Assembly (NCBI GenBank): GCA_016845145.1
Contig: JAERTE010000128.1
Coordinates: 1-35,863 of the forward strand
Direction: 5' to 3'
Origin: Rhodospirillaceae bacterium
GTDB taxonomy: Bacteria; Pseudomonadota; Alphaproteobacteria; Rhodospirillales; Casp-alpha2
DNA: 35,863 nucleotides
Position numbers and translations under genes: made by a program. Positions 8,259 to 17,943 of the stretch are shown piece by piece. The notes beneath the pieces were generated by a model. It was not told where the DNA came from. It worked only from the letters and a program-made list of their open reading frames with translations, and searched no databases. Within the stretch, counting starts at the first letter, position 1; each line of letters starts with the position of its first letter.

Positions 8259-11200
8259 ATGACACATGCAGACTTTGTCCATTTGCGGGTCCATTCCGCC
8301 TATTCCCTATCGGAGGGGGCTATTCACGTTAAGGATCTGGTGAACCTTTGCCGTGACGCGGCTTTTCCGGCTGTCGCCATGACCGATACCAACAATATCT
8401 TCGGCGCCTTGGAATTTTCCGGTGCTGCTGCCAAAGCCGGCGTTCAGCCAATAATCGGCTGCCAATTGCGCATCGTGCAACATGAAGATGACCCGGGCGG
8501 CACCATGGTGTTTCTGGCCAAGGACGACAGCGGATACAGAAACCTGCTGAAGCTATTGTCCCACGCCTACATGAAAACAGAAGACGCGCACGATCCGCAT
8601 GTTCCAATTGAAGCGTTAACCGAGCATGCAGAAGGTTTGATCGCTTTGGCGGGCGGCCCCGGTGGACCGGTCGGTAAGTTGCTGTTGGAAAACTTGGCGG
8701 GTCCGGCGGAAGAGTTGTTGGTGGCGCTGAAAGGCGCGTTTGGCGACCGACTGTATATGGAGATTCAGCGCCACGGGCTGAGCACGGAAGACAGCACCGA
8801 GAACGCATTTATCGACCTGGCTTACAAACACGACATCCCGCTTGTAGCCACCAATGAGGTCTTTTTTGCTACGCGCGATATGCAAGAGGCCCATGACGCG
8901 CTGATTTGTATTGCCGAGGGCGCCTACCTGGCACAAGGCGACCGCCGGCAACTCACCGCAGAGCACTATCTGAAATCCGCCGATGAAATGCGTGCGTTGT
9001 TTTCGGACCTGCCAGAAGCCGTCGACAACACATTGGTGATCGCACAACGTTGCGCGTACATGGTGGAGCCCATTGACCCAATTTTGCCGCCCTATGATTG
9101 CGGTGAGGGGCGGACGGAGGAAGACGAGCTGCGCGCCCAGTCGGCCGAAGGATTGGAGCAACGGCTGTTTGCCCATGTCTTCACGGCCGACATGGCGGAG
9201 ACGGAACAGGAAAAAGCGGCAGAGCCTTATCGCCGCCGTTTGGATTACGAACTCGGCGTTATCAACCAAATGGGGTTTCCGGGCTATTTCCTGATCGTTG
9301 CAGATTTTATCCAGTGGGCGAAAGACCAGGGTATTCCCGTGGGACCGGGACGTGGGTCCGGGGCGGGCTCGGTTGTTGCCTGGGCATTGAGCATTACCGA
9401 TTTGGATCCGCTTCGCTGGGGATTGCTGTTCGAGCGTTTCCTCAATCCCGAACGTGTATCCATGCCGGATTTCGATATCGACTTCTGCCAGGACCGTCGC
9501 GACGAGGTGATCCGCTATGTGCAGGAAAAATACGGCCGCGACCATGTGGCGCAAATCATCACCTTCGGTAAGTTGCAGGCCCGCGCTGTGTTGCGCGATT
9601 GCGGGCGGGTATTGGAGATGCCCTACGGTTACGTCGATAAGATCTGCAAACTCGTGCCTAACAACCCGGCAAGCCCCGTCACCCTGACGCAGGCCATCGA
9701 GGGTGAGCCACAACTACGCCAGATGATCAACGACGATCCCGACGTGCGCCGACTGGTGGATATCGCCAAGCGCCTTGAGGGGATGTACCGCCATGCCTCG
9801 ACCCACGCAGCGGGTGTGGTGATTGGCGATCGACCATTGGATGAGTTGATCCCGCTCTATCGTGACCCGCGTTCCGACATGCCGGTAACCGGATTCAATA
9901 TGAAGTTCGTGGAATCTGCCGGTTTGGTGAAGTTTGACTTCCTAGGACTCAAGACGCTCACGGTGCTGTCGACGGCGGAACAATTGGTGCGGGATTCAGG
10001 CGTTGATTTTGATTTGGCCACCCTACCGCTCGATGATCCGGCCACATTCGAGATGATCGGCAAGGGCGAAACCACTGGCGTGTTTCAGTTGGAAAGCGCG
10101 GGCATGCGCGATGTGCTGAAAGGTATGCGCCCCGATACGTTCGAAGATATCATCGCCGTTGTGGCTCTCTATCGACCCGGTCCCATGGACAATATTCCGA
10201 GCTATGTGGAACGAAAGCACGAACGCGAAGAACCTGACTATCTCTATCCCACCCTGGAGCCGATCCTGAAGGAAACTTTCGGCATCATGATCTACCAAGA
10301 ACAGGTCATGCAGATCGCCCAGGAGCTTTCCGGCTATACCCTAGGCGGCGCTGATTTGCTGCGCCGCGCCATGGGTAAGAAAATTCAGGAAGAGATGGAT
10401 CAGCAGCGGCAGATTTTTGTCGAAGGCGCCGAAGCCAGGGGCGTTGAGGCCAAACGCGCTGACGAGATTTTTGACCAAGTGAACAAGTTTGCTGGTTACG
10501 GCTTCAACAAATCTCATGCCGCGGCCTATGCATTGATCGCGTATCAAACGGCCTACATGAAAGCCAATCACCCGGTGGAGTTCATCGCCGCCTCAATGAC
10601 CCTCGATATGGGGAACACTGAGAAACTCAACGTATTCCGACAAGAACTCGACCGGGTGGAAATTCCGTTACTCGGTCCTGATGTCAACAAATCGGGCGTC
10701 GCGTTCCAGGTCGAATCCGCCAACGGCCGTGGCAAGGGCATCCGTTACGCTCTGGCCGCGCTAAAAAACGTGGGCGAGGGCGCCATGGCCTCTCTGGTCG
10801 CCGAGCGCGCCCAGAACGGGCCATTCGAAGACGTTGCCGATTTCGTTCAACGGCTGGATACGCATCAAGTCAACAAGCGCCAGCTTGAGAATATGACCCG
10901 CGCGGGTGCATTCGATACCCTCGAGCCCAACCGCCGCCGTATGCATCAGGGTGTCGAAATGCTGATGCGTCACGCCAGTGCCGCCCAAAGTGATCGTGAA
11001 AGCAATCAGATGGGGCTATTCGGCGGCGATGCCGCCCCGCAGGTTTCGCTACACCTGCCGGATGTCGCGGATTGGCCCGCCATGGAACGGCTGCGCGAGG
11101 AATTCGATGCAATCGGGTTTTATCTCTCCGCCCACCCACTGGATGCATATGCCAGCAAGCTCGAAACGCTTAAGGTTCGATCGTCGGTCTCGGTGATGGC

Positions 11201-11711
11201 GTCTACCGAATCCACAGCCGCAACAATGGCGGGCACGTTGATCGCCAAAAAGGAGCGCACATCGGCGCGCGGAAATCGCTATGCCTTCATCCAGTTTACC
11301 GATCCAACGGGCGTATTCGAGGTGACCGTGTTCTCAGAAACCCTCGCGGCTGCGGGTGAATTGCTGGAAGTCGGGAACTCGTTGATCATTAAAGCCACCG
11401 TGCAAACCGAAGGCGGCGATGAGGTGAAATTGTTGGCAAACAGCTTTTCCTCGCTTGAGCAGGCGGCAGCCCGCACCACGGAGAACCTGCGGATCGTTAT
11501 ATCCGAAGCAACGACGATCTCAGCCATTCAGCGCATTCTTGCCGATCAACAACCCGGTCGCGACCGTATCCGCATCGATACCCGGCCCGGCGATGAACTC
11601 TGGCACGCCGAGCTTGAATTGAAGGATCACTATAGCCTGTCGCCGGACGCGCAATTGGCGTTGCGCGCGTTGCCGGGCGTGGTTCAGGTTGAAACATTTG
11701 ACGCGCGCTAG
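8259..11711 (+). CDS. dnaE: DNA polymerase III alpha subunit (DnaE1)
   Basis: This is the catalytic subunit of the replicative polymerase. The 1150 residues match the usual DnaE1 length. The order is: an N-terminal PHP domain (HLRVHSAYSLSEGAI from about residue 8), the polymerase core with PDFDIDF (D404, D406, D408), KFDFLGLKT (D560), palm and fingers, then GYGFNKSHAAAYA in the helix-hairpin region, and an OB-fold domain near the C-terminus (MAGTLIAKKERTSARGNRYAFIQF). The catalytic triad is D404, D406 and D560. The Shine-Dalgarno signal is weak, but the ATG at 8259 gives the normal N-terminus. A MATE transporter follows 21 bases downstream. This is a DnaE1, not the error-prone DnaE2. Confidence 0.97.
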   Translation: MTHADFVHLRVHSAYSLSEGAIHVKDLVNLCRDAAFPAVAMTDTNNIFGALEFSGAAAKAGVQPIIGCQLRIVQHEDDPGGTMVFLAKDDSGYRNLLKLLSHAYMKTEDAHDPHVPIEALTEHAEGLIALAGGPGGPVGKLLLENLAGPAEELLVALKGAFGDRLYMEIQRHGLSTEDSTENAFIDLAYKHDIPLVATNEVFFATRDMQEAHDALICIAEGAYLAQGDRRQLTAEHYLKSADEMRALFSDLPEAVDNTLVIAQRCAYMVEPIDPILPPYDCGEGRTEEDELRAQSAEGLEQRLFAHVFTADMAETEQEKAAEPYRRRLDYELGVINQMGFPGYFLIVADFIQWAKDQGIPVGPGRGSGAGSVVAWALSITDLDPLRWGLLFERFLNPERVSMPDFDIDFCQDRRDEVIRYVQEKYGRDHVAQIITFGKLQARAVLRDCGRVLEMPYGYVDKICKLVPNNPASPVTLTQAIEGEPQLRQMINDDPDVRRLVDIAKRLEGMYRHASTHAAGVVIGDRPLDELIPLYRDPRSDMPVTGFNMKFVESAGLVKFDFLGLKTLTVLSTAEQLVRDSGVDFDLATLPLDDPATFEMIGKGETTGVFQLESAGMRDVLKGMRPDTFEDIIAVVALYRPGPMDNIPSYVERKHEREEPDYLYPTLEPILKETFGIMIYQEQVMQIAQELSGYTLGGADLLRRAMGKKIQEEMDQQRQIFVEGAEARGVEAKRADEIFDQVNKFAGYGFNKSHAAAYALIAYQTAYMKANHPVEFIAASMTLDMGNTEKLNVFRQELDRVEIPLLGPDVNKSGVAFQVESANGRGKGIRYALAALKNVGEGAMASLVAERAQNGPFEDVADFVQRLDTHQVNKRQLENMTRAGAFDTLEPNRRRMHQGVEMLMRHASAAQSDRESNQMGLFGGDAAPQVSLHLPDVADWPAMERLREEFDAIGFYLSAHPLDAYASKLETLKVRSSVSVMASTESTAATMAGTLIAKKERTSARGNRYAFIQFTDPTGVFEVTVFSETLAAAGELLEVGNSLIIKATVQTEGGDEVKLLANSFSSLEQAAARTTENLRIVISEATTISAIQRILADQQPGRDRIRIDTRPGDELWHAELELKDHYSLSPDAQLALRALPGVVQVETFDAR

Positions 11712-11732
11712 CGGCGTACTTACATCCTTGGG

Positions 11733-13058
11733 ATGCTGACCAAGGATCGCCTCACACGCATTACAACATTGGCGCTCCCGATCGTCGGCGCCATGATATC
11801 TCAGAATATTCTCAACCTCGTGGATACAGCCATGGTCGGAACGTTGGGCCCGGCAGCCCTGGCGGCGGTTGGGATCGGCGGTTTTGCCAATTTCATGGCT
11901 GTGGCGGCGATCATCGGTCTCTCTTCGGGTGTGCAAGCGATGGCATCGCGCCGAAAGGGCGAGGGACGCGATGACGAGATGGCGGTGCCGTTGAACGGCG
12001 GGCTGTTTCTCGCACTTATCATCGGGGTGCCGTTGTCTGCTGTGCTATATGTCTCGGCGCCTGCGCTGTTCCCAATCATCAACAGTGACCCCAACGTTGC
12101 TGGCGAAGGCGTACCTTATTTGCAGGCACGTCTTATCGGCATGGTCGCCGTCGGCATGAACTTCTCCTACCGTGGCTACTGGAATGGGGTCAGCATGTCC
12201 GGTCTCTATATGCGTACATTGCTGATCGTGCATGCGGTCAACATCGCAGTCAGCTATGTGCTGATTTTTGGTAAATTCGGCCTTCCGGCCTTAGGTGCGG
12301 AGGGCGCAGGGTTCGGAACATCGATCGCGCTTGGCCTCGGCACCTTGATCTTTACCGGACACGCCATGAAATTGGCAAAGCCGCATGGCTTTCTAACCCG
12401 CATACCCAGGCGAGAAACGATGATGACTATGTTACGCCTCGCTATTCCATCGGCTATGCAACAATTCTTGTTTGCGGCAGGCATGACAGTGTTTTTCTGG
12501 ATTATCGGTCAAGTCGGCGTCAGCGAGGTTGCCGCATCAAGTGTCATCCTCAATTTGCTGCTGGTAGCCGTGTTGCCCGGCATGGGTATGGGCTTGGCTG
12601 CGTTGACATTGGTGGGCGAAGCGCTGGGGCGGAAAGAGCCCGACGATGCCAAGCAGTGGGGCTGGGATGTGGCAAAGGTCGCAAGCATCGTATTGGGCTG
12701 TATCGGAATGATCGGATTTGTCGCCCCGAGATTATTGCTCTCGGGCTTCCTGCATGATCCCGAGGTCCTGGAGCTGGCTGTCACGCCGCTTCGCATCGTC
12801 GGTTTGACGATCATTTTTGAAGGCACGTCATTGGTGCTTCTGAACGCGCTGCTGGGTGCCGGAGCCGCACAGCGAGTCATGCTCGTTTCCGTTGGCACAC
12901 AATGGCTGGTAGGCTTGCCGCTTGCCTGGCTGCTGGGGCCGTATCTTGGGCTCGGGTTGCTTTGGGTATGGGCAGCGAACGGTGGATACCGGTTACTCCA
13001 GACTGCAATTTTCGCCGTACTTTGGCATCGTGGGCGTTGGGCCGGTATTTCCGTCTGA
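11733..13058 (+). CDS. MATE family efflux transporter
   Basis: The 441-residue membrane protein begins with the family hallmark: LALPIVGAMISQNILNLVDT then AMVGTLGPAALAAVGIG. It has about twelve hydrophobic segments in two halves, the second starting near LRLAIPSAMQQFLFAAG. MATE proteins export cationic or aromatic compounds across the inner membrane in exchange for sodium or protons; the substrate here is unknown. The ATG follows dnaE by 21 bases with a weak ribosome binding site, so it may be read from the dnaE message. It is upstream of the rpsB cluster, which is separated by a 165-base leader. Confidence 0.92.
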   Translation: MLTKDRLTRITTLALPIVGAMISQNILNLVDTAMVGTLGPAALAAVGIGGFANFMAVAAIIGLSSGVQAMASRRKGEGRDDEMAVPLNGGLFLALIIGVPLSAVLYVSAPALFPIINSDPNVAGEGVPYLQARLIGMVAVGMNFSYRGYWNGVSMSGLYMRTLLIVHAVNIAVSYVLIFGKFGLPALGAEGAGFGTSIALGLGTLIFTGHAMKLAKPHGFLTRIPRRETMMTMLRLAIPSAMQQFLFAAGMTVFFWIIGQVGVSEVAASSVILNLLLVAVLPGMGMGLAALTLVGEALGRKEPDDAKQWGWDVAKVASIVLGCIGMIGFVAPRLLLSGFLHDPEVLELAVTPLRIVGLTIIFEGTSLVLLNALLGAGAAQRVMLVSVGTQWLVGLPLAWLLGPYLGLGLLWVWAANGGYRLLQTAIFAVLWHRGRWAGISV

Positions 13059-13223
13059 TACCCGGCTATTGCGCTTGCATTCCGGGGATCAACCCACTAA
13101 AAACGGCGGCAATTCACACACGGACTTCACGGTGGCGGATGCAAATTCATCCGATGGCCGTTCCGGTGTTCCAGATAGGGAACCAAAGGTCTGTGGCGGT
13201 TCAACCGGAAAAGGATCAAGATC

Positions 13224-14114
13224 ATGGCGCTACCTGCGTTTACCATGCGTCAGCTGTTGGAAGCTGGCGTTCACTTCGGACATAGCACTCGTCGTTGGAA
13301 TCCCAAGATGTCGCAGTACATCTTCGGCGAACGCAACAACATTCATATCATCGATCTGCAGCAGACCGTACCGATGCTGCATCAGGCACTAGAAGCCGTA
13401 CGCGCCACCGTTTCGCGTGGGGGCCGAGTGCTGTTTGTCGGCACCAAGCGTCAAGCCAGCGGTAAGGTCGCCGATGCGGCCAAACGTTGCGGCCAGTACT
13501 ACGTCAATCACCGCTGGCTCGGCGGCATGATGACCAATTGGCGGACCATCTCCAATTCCATTAAGCGTCTTCGCGAACTGGATGAGAAGCTGGCGGGTGA
13601 AACCGAAGGTTTGACCAAGAAGGAAGTGCTCAATCTGACGCGCGAACGCGACAAGTTGGAACGCGCTTTGGGCGGCATCAAGGAAATGGGTGGTCTGCCG
13701 GACATCTTGTTCGTTATCGATACCAATAAAGAAGATATCGCCGTGGCAGAAGCCAACAAGCTGGGCATTCCAGTGATTGGTATCATCGATTCGAATTCCA
13801 ATCCGAAGGGCATTTCCTTCCCCGTACCGGGAAATGACGATGCGCTCCGTGCCATCAATCTTTACTGCGATCTGGTCGCGGGCGCCGTGTTCGCCGGCTT
13901 GCAGAACGAAGTCACGGCAAGCGGTGGCGATCTGGGTGCGTCTGCGGAAGGTTTGGTTGAAGAGCTCCCGGCCGCTGAAGAGCCGAAAGCCGAGGCCGCT
14001 CCTGCGGCTGAAGCGCCGGTCGAAGCTGCCCCGGCAGTTGACCCCCCGGCAACTGAAGCTCCGGCCGAGGCCGCTGCGGAAACACCGGCGGAAGAAGCCA
14101 AAGAAGCCAAGTAA
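13224..14114 (+). CDS. rpsB: 30S ribosomal protein S2 with acidic Ala/Pro/Glu tail
   Basis: This is a ribosomal protein of the small subunit. The body (about residues 1-240) has the S2 signatures [46 protein letters not shown] and [12 protein letters not shown]. Residues from about 240 to 296 form a low-complexity tail of alanine, proline and glutamate, seen in many alphaproteobacterial S2 proteins but absent from the 241-residue E. coli protein. An AAAAGGA element precedes the ATG. It heads the long cluster running to lpxB and is followed by a strong hairpin before tsf. The 165-base leader ahead of it holds small possible hairpins (for example GGATG/CATCC) but no promoter I can support. Confidence 0.97.
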   Translation: MALPAFTMRQLLEAGVHFGHSTRRWNPKMSQYIFGERNNIHIIDLQQTVPMLHQALEAVRATVSRGGRVLFVGTKRQASGKVADAAKRCGQYYVNHRWLGGMMTNWRTISNSIKRLRELDEKLAGETEGLTKKEVLNLTRERDKLERALGGIKEMGGLPDILFVIDTNKEDIAVAEANKLGIPVIGIIDSNSNPKGISFPVPGNDDALRAINLYCDLVAGAVFAGLQNEVTASGGDLGASAEGLVEELPAAEEPKAEAAPAAEAPVEAAPAVDPPATEAPAEAAAETPAEEAKEAK

Positions 14115-14119
14115 TAGCG

Positions 14120-14143
14120 GGTTGGCGCCGTATGGCGCCAACC
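14120..14143 (+). terminator. Hairpin between rpsB and tsf
   Basis: A perfect 10-base inverted repeat (GGTTGGCGCC and GGCGCCAACC) with a GTAT loop starts 6 bases after the rpsB stop. No T-run follows, so it is more likely an attenuator or message-stabilising stem than a full terminator. Confidence 0.6.
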
Positions 14144-14174
14144 TCGTCACACAACAGAACGAATAGAGGTAGAG

Positions 14175-15101
14175 ATGGCAGAGATTACAGCTGCTCTCGT
14201 CAAGGAACTGCGCGAGAAAACCGGCGCCGGCATGATGGATTGCAAAAAGGCGCTGTCGGAAAACAATGGTGACCTGGATGCATCCGTCGATTGGCTGCGT
14301 ACCAAGGGTTTGGCGGCAGCCGCCAAGAAAGCCGGCCGAGCTGCGTCTGAAGGCCTGATCGGACTAGCGGTTGACGGCAGCGCCGGCGCCATGGTCGAGA
14401 TCAACGCTGAAACGGATTTCGTTGCGCGCAATGAAATCTTTCAAGATGTGGTCAGCAAAGTTGCAGGTGTTGTGCTCACCAACGGCAGTGACGTGGAGAC
14501 CATCAAAGCGGCAGCCTATCCCGACACGGGCCGCACGGTGGAAGAGGAGATTACCCACCAGATCGCCACGATCGGCGAAAACATGATGCTTCGACGTGCA
14601 GACTCGCTGTCGGTCGACAACGGTGTGCTGGCTAGCTATCTGCACGGCTCTTTAGCGCCGGGGCTGGGAAAAATTGGCGTGTTGGTCGCACTGGAATCGA
14701 CCGGCGATCAAGGCAAGCTGCAGGAAATTGGCAAACAATTGGCCATGCACGTTGCAGCGACGAAGCCATTGGCCGTATCGCGCGATGATCTGGACCCGGC
14801 CGAGTTGGAACGTGAGCGCGCCGTGTTATCTGAGCAAGCCCGCGAATCGGGCAAGCCGGAAGAGATCATTGAGAAAATGGTCGAGGGCCGTCTGCGCAAG
14901 TTTTATGAGGAAGTATGCTTGCTTGATCAGACCTTCGTCATCGACGGTGAGACCCGTATTTCAGCGGTTCTGGAAAACGCCTCGAAGGAGCTGGGAACCC
15001 CGGTTTCCTTAGGCGGCTTCAAGTTGCTGGTATTGGGCGAGGGCGTCGAGAAGAAAGAAGAAGACTTTGCCGCCGAAGTGGCAGCCGTCGCTGGCGGTTG
15101 A
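14175..15101 (+). CDS. tsf: Elongation factor Ts
   Basis: This is the guanine nucleotide exchange factor that recycles EF-Tu in the cytoplasm. In the 308 residues the N-terminal UBA-like domain carries [16 protein letters not shown] and the core shows [16 protein letters not shown], both diagnostic. The length is slightly above the 283 of E. coli. GAGGTAGAG sits directly ahead of the ATG. It follows rpsB, as in most bacteria, and is bounded on both sides by GC-rich hairpins. Confidence 0.97.
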   Translation: MAEITAALVKELREKTGAGMMDCKKALSENNGDLDASVDWLRTKGLAAAAKKAGRAASEGLIGLAVDGSAGAMVEINAETDFVARNEIFQDVVSKVAGVVLTNGSDVETIKAAAYPDTGRTVEEEITHQIATIGENMMLRRADSLSVDNGVLASYLHGSLAPGLGKIGVLVALESTGDQGKLQEIGKQLAMHVAATKPLAVSRDDLDPAELERERAVLSEQARESGKPEEIIEKMVEGRLRKFYEEVCLLDQTFVIDGETRISAVLENASKELGTPVSLGGFKLLVLGEGVEKKEEDFAAEVAAVAGG

Positions 15102-15114
15102 TCTAATGTACACT

Positions 15115-15144
15115 TGGCATCCGGCGCTTGGCCGCCGGGTGCCA
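15115..15144 (+). terminator. Hairpin between tsf and pyrH
   Basis: A 12-base stem (TGGCATCCGGCG pairing with CGCCGGGTGCCA, including one G-U pair) with a 6-base loop lies 14 bases after the tsf stop. There is no T-run downstream. It may be a factor-dependent or partial terminator setting the ratio of tsf to pyrH expression. Confidence 0.55.
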
Positions 15145-15200
15145 TGGTGTAGACTACATCATCACTTGCCACGAGTTATACTACCGCACTGAGGCCTCAA

Positions 15201-15917
15201 ATGCCGGACAACCAGACCTTCCGTCGTATACTGCTGAAGCTCTCTGGTGAAGGGCTTATGGGGGAGCGGGAGTTCGGCCTTGACCCGGAAACCGTGGATC
15301 GTATTTCCCAAGAAATCTGTGATGTGCATGCCGACGGCGTGCAGGTTTGCCTGGTCATCGGGGCAGGCAACATATTTCGCGGCGTTTCAGGCGCCGCCGC
15401 GGGTATTGAGCGCACCAGCGCCGATTACATGGGCATGCTGGCCACAGTGATCAATTCGCTTGCCGTGCAAAGCGTGCTTGAAGCCAAAGGCGTGCCGACG
15501 CGTGTCCAATCGGCAATTCCCATGACCACGGTGTGCGAGCCCTATATTCGCCGCCGCGCCGTCCGGCATATGGAAAAGGGACGTGTAGTGATTTTCGCGG
15601 CCGGAACAGGCAACCCGTTCTTCACCACGGATACCGCCGCAGCCCTGCGTGCCGCCGAAATGAACTGCGATGCCTTGTTGAAAGGCACCCAGGTTGATGG
15701 GGTTTACGATGCCGATCCCAAAGTACAAGAAAACGCCCAACGTTTTGATTCCTTGAGCTATGATGAGGTGATCAGCCGGAATTTGAAGGTCATGGACACC
15801 TCGGCGATCGCCTTGTCGCGGGAAAACGGCATCCCGATCGTCGTGTTTTCCATCCATGAGGCTGGTGGGTTGCGCAAAGTGGTGCAAGGAGAAGGGACCT
15901 TTACGCGCGTCGGATAA
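15201..15917 (+). CDS. pyrH: Uridylate kinase (UMP kinase)
   Basis: This enzyme phosphorylates UMP to UDP, a step in pyrimidine nucleotide and UDP-sugar supply. The 238-residue hexameric-type kinase shows ILLKLSGE (phosphate loop region), [44 protein letters not shown] and the C-terminal [16 protein letters not shown]. All match bacterial PyrH, which is unrelated to eukaryotic UMP kinases. The ATG follows a weak TGAGG. The gene sits between tsf and frr in the standard order. Confidence 0.97.
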   Translation: MPDNQTFRRILLKLSGEGLMGEREFGLDPETVDRISQEICDVHADGVQVCLVIGAGNIFRGVSGAAAGIERTSADYMGMLATVINSLAVQSVLEAKGVPTRVQSAIPMTTVCEPYIRRRAVRHMEKGRVVIFAAGTGNPFFTTDTAAALRAAEMNCDALLKGTQVDGVYDADPKVQENAQRFDSLSYDEVISRNLKVMDTSAIALSRENGIPIVVFSIHEAGGLRKVVQGEGTFTRVG

Positions 15918-15955
15918 CAGGCTAGCTCTGAACAGCGCAGACAGGGAGAAGAACA

Positions 15956-16525
15956 ATGACATTCACGGATATACAATCAGCCAGGAAAGATATCCGCCAC
16001 CGTATGGAGCGCGCCGTCGAGGTCTTACACGAAGAATTCGCCGGATTGCGTACTGGTAGAGCGGCAACCAGCTTGCTGGAACCCGTAACCGTGCAGGCGT
16101 ATGGGTCGGAAATGCCGATGAACCAGGTGGGCACCATCAGCGCGCCCGAGCCGCGCATGCTGAGCATTCAGGTTTGGGATAAAGGCCTTGTTAAGGCGGT
16201 CGAGAAGGGGATTTTGGAATCCGGCCTGGGTTTGAATCCGGCAACCGAAGGCCAAGTCGTCAGGGTGCCGATCCCGGCATTGACGGAAGAGCGCCGCCAG
16301 GAATTGACAAAAGTTGCAGCCAAGTACGCGGAAGACGCACGAATTGCGGTTCGGAACATCCGTCGTCACGCCATGGATGACTTGAAAAAAGCTGAGAAAG
16401 ACGGTCAGATTTCTCAAGATGCGCAGCATGAATATGCCGACGATGTGCAAAAATACACCGATGAATTCGTAGCCAATATCGATGAAGCGCTGGCGAATAA
16501 AGACGCCGAAATTATGCAGGTGTAG
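15956..16525 (+). CDS. frr: Ribosome recycling factor
   Basis: This tRNA-shaped protein splits post-termination ribosomes together with EF-G. The 189 residues (185 in E. coli) include the diagnostic LRTGRAATSLLEPVTVQAYG, the VPIPALTEERRQEL hinge segment and the C-terminal helix with VRNIRRHAMDDLKKAEKDG. A GGGAGAAG element precedes the ATG. The stop is 7 bases from the uppS start. Confidence 0.97.
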   Translation: MTFTDIQSARKDIRHRMERAVEVLHEEFAGLRTGRAATSLLEPVTVQAYGSEMPMNQVGTISAPEPRMLSIQVWDKGLVKAVEKGILESGLGLNPATEGQVVRVPIPALTEERRQELTKVAAKYAEDARIAVRNIRRHAMDDLKKAEKDGQISQDAQHEYADDVQKYTDEFVANIDEALANKDAEIMQV

Positions 16526-16532
16526 TGCAGAA

Positions 16533-17282
16533 ATGACCCCGCCTAAAACCGCTTCGGTTCAAGCCGGCCAAACGGATTCACCGCTAATGCATCTTGCCAT
16601 TATCATGGATGGCAATGGGCGGTGGGCGCAAGCACGTGGCCTGCCGCGCACTGCGGGACATCAGCAAGGTGCGGAAGCTGTCCGACGCGCGGTCAAAGGG
16701 GCGATTAAACAGGACATTCGGTATCTGACACTGTACGGTTTTTCATCTGAAAACTGGAGCCGACCCGAGCAAGAAATCCGTGACCTGATGGGCCTATTGC
16801 GTATTTATCTACGCCGGGAAATCAAGGCGTTGGACAAGGAGGGCGTGCGTTTCAAGGTCATCGGCGACCGTCAGCGTTTGGCACCTGATATCGTCGACCT
16901 CATCGATGAGGCCGAGCAACAAACCGCCAGCAACGAACGTTTGGTGCTGACGATTGCACTTAGCTACGGCAGTCGTGCCGAGATGGTGGGCGCTGTTCGC
17001 AAGATTGCCGAGGAAACCGCTAGTGGCCACCTTCGTCCAGACGAGATAACTGAAACCGTCATTGATCGCTATCTCTATACAGCGGAATTGCCAGATCCTG
17101 ATTTACTGATCCGTACCAGCGGTGAACAACGCATCAGTAATTTCTTGTTGTGGCAGATGGCCTATACGGAGTTCCTATTTATCGACATTCATTGGCCGGA
17201 GTTCTCTGAATCTGTCATGGCTGATGCCGTCGAAAATTTTCTGGCCCGCGACCGGCGTTATGGCGCAACAACGCCCGCCTGA
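16533..17282 (+). CDS. uppS: Undecaprenyl diphosphate synthase
   Basis: This cis-prenyltransferase extends farnesyl diphosphate with isopentenyl units to make the C55 carrier for peptidoglycan and polysaccharide synthesis. The 249 residues show HLAIIMDGNGRWA (catalytic D26), YGFSSENWSRP, and the C-terminal signature PDLLIRTSGEQRISNFLLWQ. The ATG at 16533 is chosen because it gives the usual length; a longer frame would extend back into frr. Its last 23 bases overlap cdsA. Confidence 0.95.
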   Translation: MTPPKTASVQAGQTDSPLMHLAIIMDGNGRWAQARGLPRTAGHQQGAEAVRRAVKGAIKQDIRYLTLYGFSSENWSRPEQEIRDLMGLLRIYLRREIKALDKEGVRFKVIGDRQRLAPDIVDLIDEAEQQTASNERLVLTIALSYGSRAEMVGAVRKIAEETASGHLRPDEITETVIDRYLYTAELPDPDLLIRTSGEQRISNFLLWQMAYTEFLFIDIHWPEFSESVMADAVENFLARDRRYGATTPA

Positions 17283-17943
17283 ATCAAAACCTTCGGATTT
17301 GGGGGTGCGACTGCTTTCAGCAGCGTTCCTGGTTCCGCCGGTAATTGCCGCCATATATTTTGGGACACCTTATTTTGAGGCTTTGGTTCTCGTCGGCGGT
17401 GCCATTTTGATTTACGAATTGTTTCGTGCAAGTGGAGGTCAGCTGTCGTGGACGTTTGGCGGACTCCTTTATATTTCCGCTGCAGTGTTCAGCTTACTCG
17501 CTTTGCGTGCTGCTGAAGGCTTTGGGGCAATAACGATCTATTGGCTGTTTATCTTGGTGTGGTCGGCCGATACTGCCGCATACTTTATGGGGCGTAGCCT
17601 TGGTGGCCCAAAATTGGCGCCAAAGCTCAGCCCCAACAAGACCTGGTCCGGGTTTATCGGCGCCTTGCTAGGCGCGGCGATCGTCGGTGCCGGGGTCGGC
17701 TTGTATCTTGAAAAACCCAGTGTTTGGTTACTGATCGTAGTATCGGCGATTCTCGGTGCAGTATCCCAGGTAGGGGATTTGCTTGAATCTTCGTTCAAAC
17801 GGCGATTCGATAAGAAGGACATGAGTGGATTGATTCCCGGCCACGGCGGTCTATTTGACCGGGTCGACGGGTTGCTTGCCGCAGCATTAGCAGCGTGGTG
17901 CGGCCAGATGATCAGTAAAAAGGAATTGTTAGCATGGCTGTAG
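17260..17943 (+). CDS. cdsA: Phosphatidate cytidylyltransferase
   Basis: This integral membrane enzyme makes CDP-diacylglycerol, the precursor of all major phospholipids, from phosphatidate and CTP. The 227-residue protein is hydrophobic and ends with the CdsA signature: FKRRFDKKDMSGLIPGHGG followed by FDRVDG. It is shorter than the 285-residue E. coli protein, with fewer N-terminal membrane segments. The ATG at 17260 lies inside uppS and begins MAQQRPPES ahead of the first membrane segment; a longer frame would lie wholly in uppS. The stop overlaps dxr by 10 bases. Confidence 0.92.
   Translation: MAQQRPPESKPSDLGVRLLSAAFLVPPVIAAIYFGTPYFEALVLVGGAILIYELFRASGGQLSWTFGGLLYISAAVFSLLALRAAEGFGAITIYWLFILVWSADTAAYFMGRSLGGPKLAPKLSPNKTWSGFIGALLGAAIVGAGVGLYLEKPSVWLLIVVSAILGAVSQVGDLLESSFKRRFDKKDMSGLIPGHGGLFDRVDGLLAAALAAWCGQMISKKELLAWL

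Noticed and set aside
8616..9713. 365-codon - strand frame inside dnaE
   Set aside because: It lies wholly within a strongly conserved gene and the translation has no recognisable domain.
13059..13223. Possible autoregulatory leader of rpsB
   Set aside because: Only short stems (GGATG/CATCC and a bulged GGTTCC-type stem) are visible; no known leader family is recognisable.
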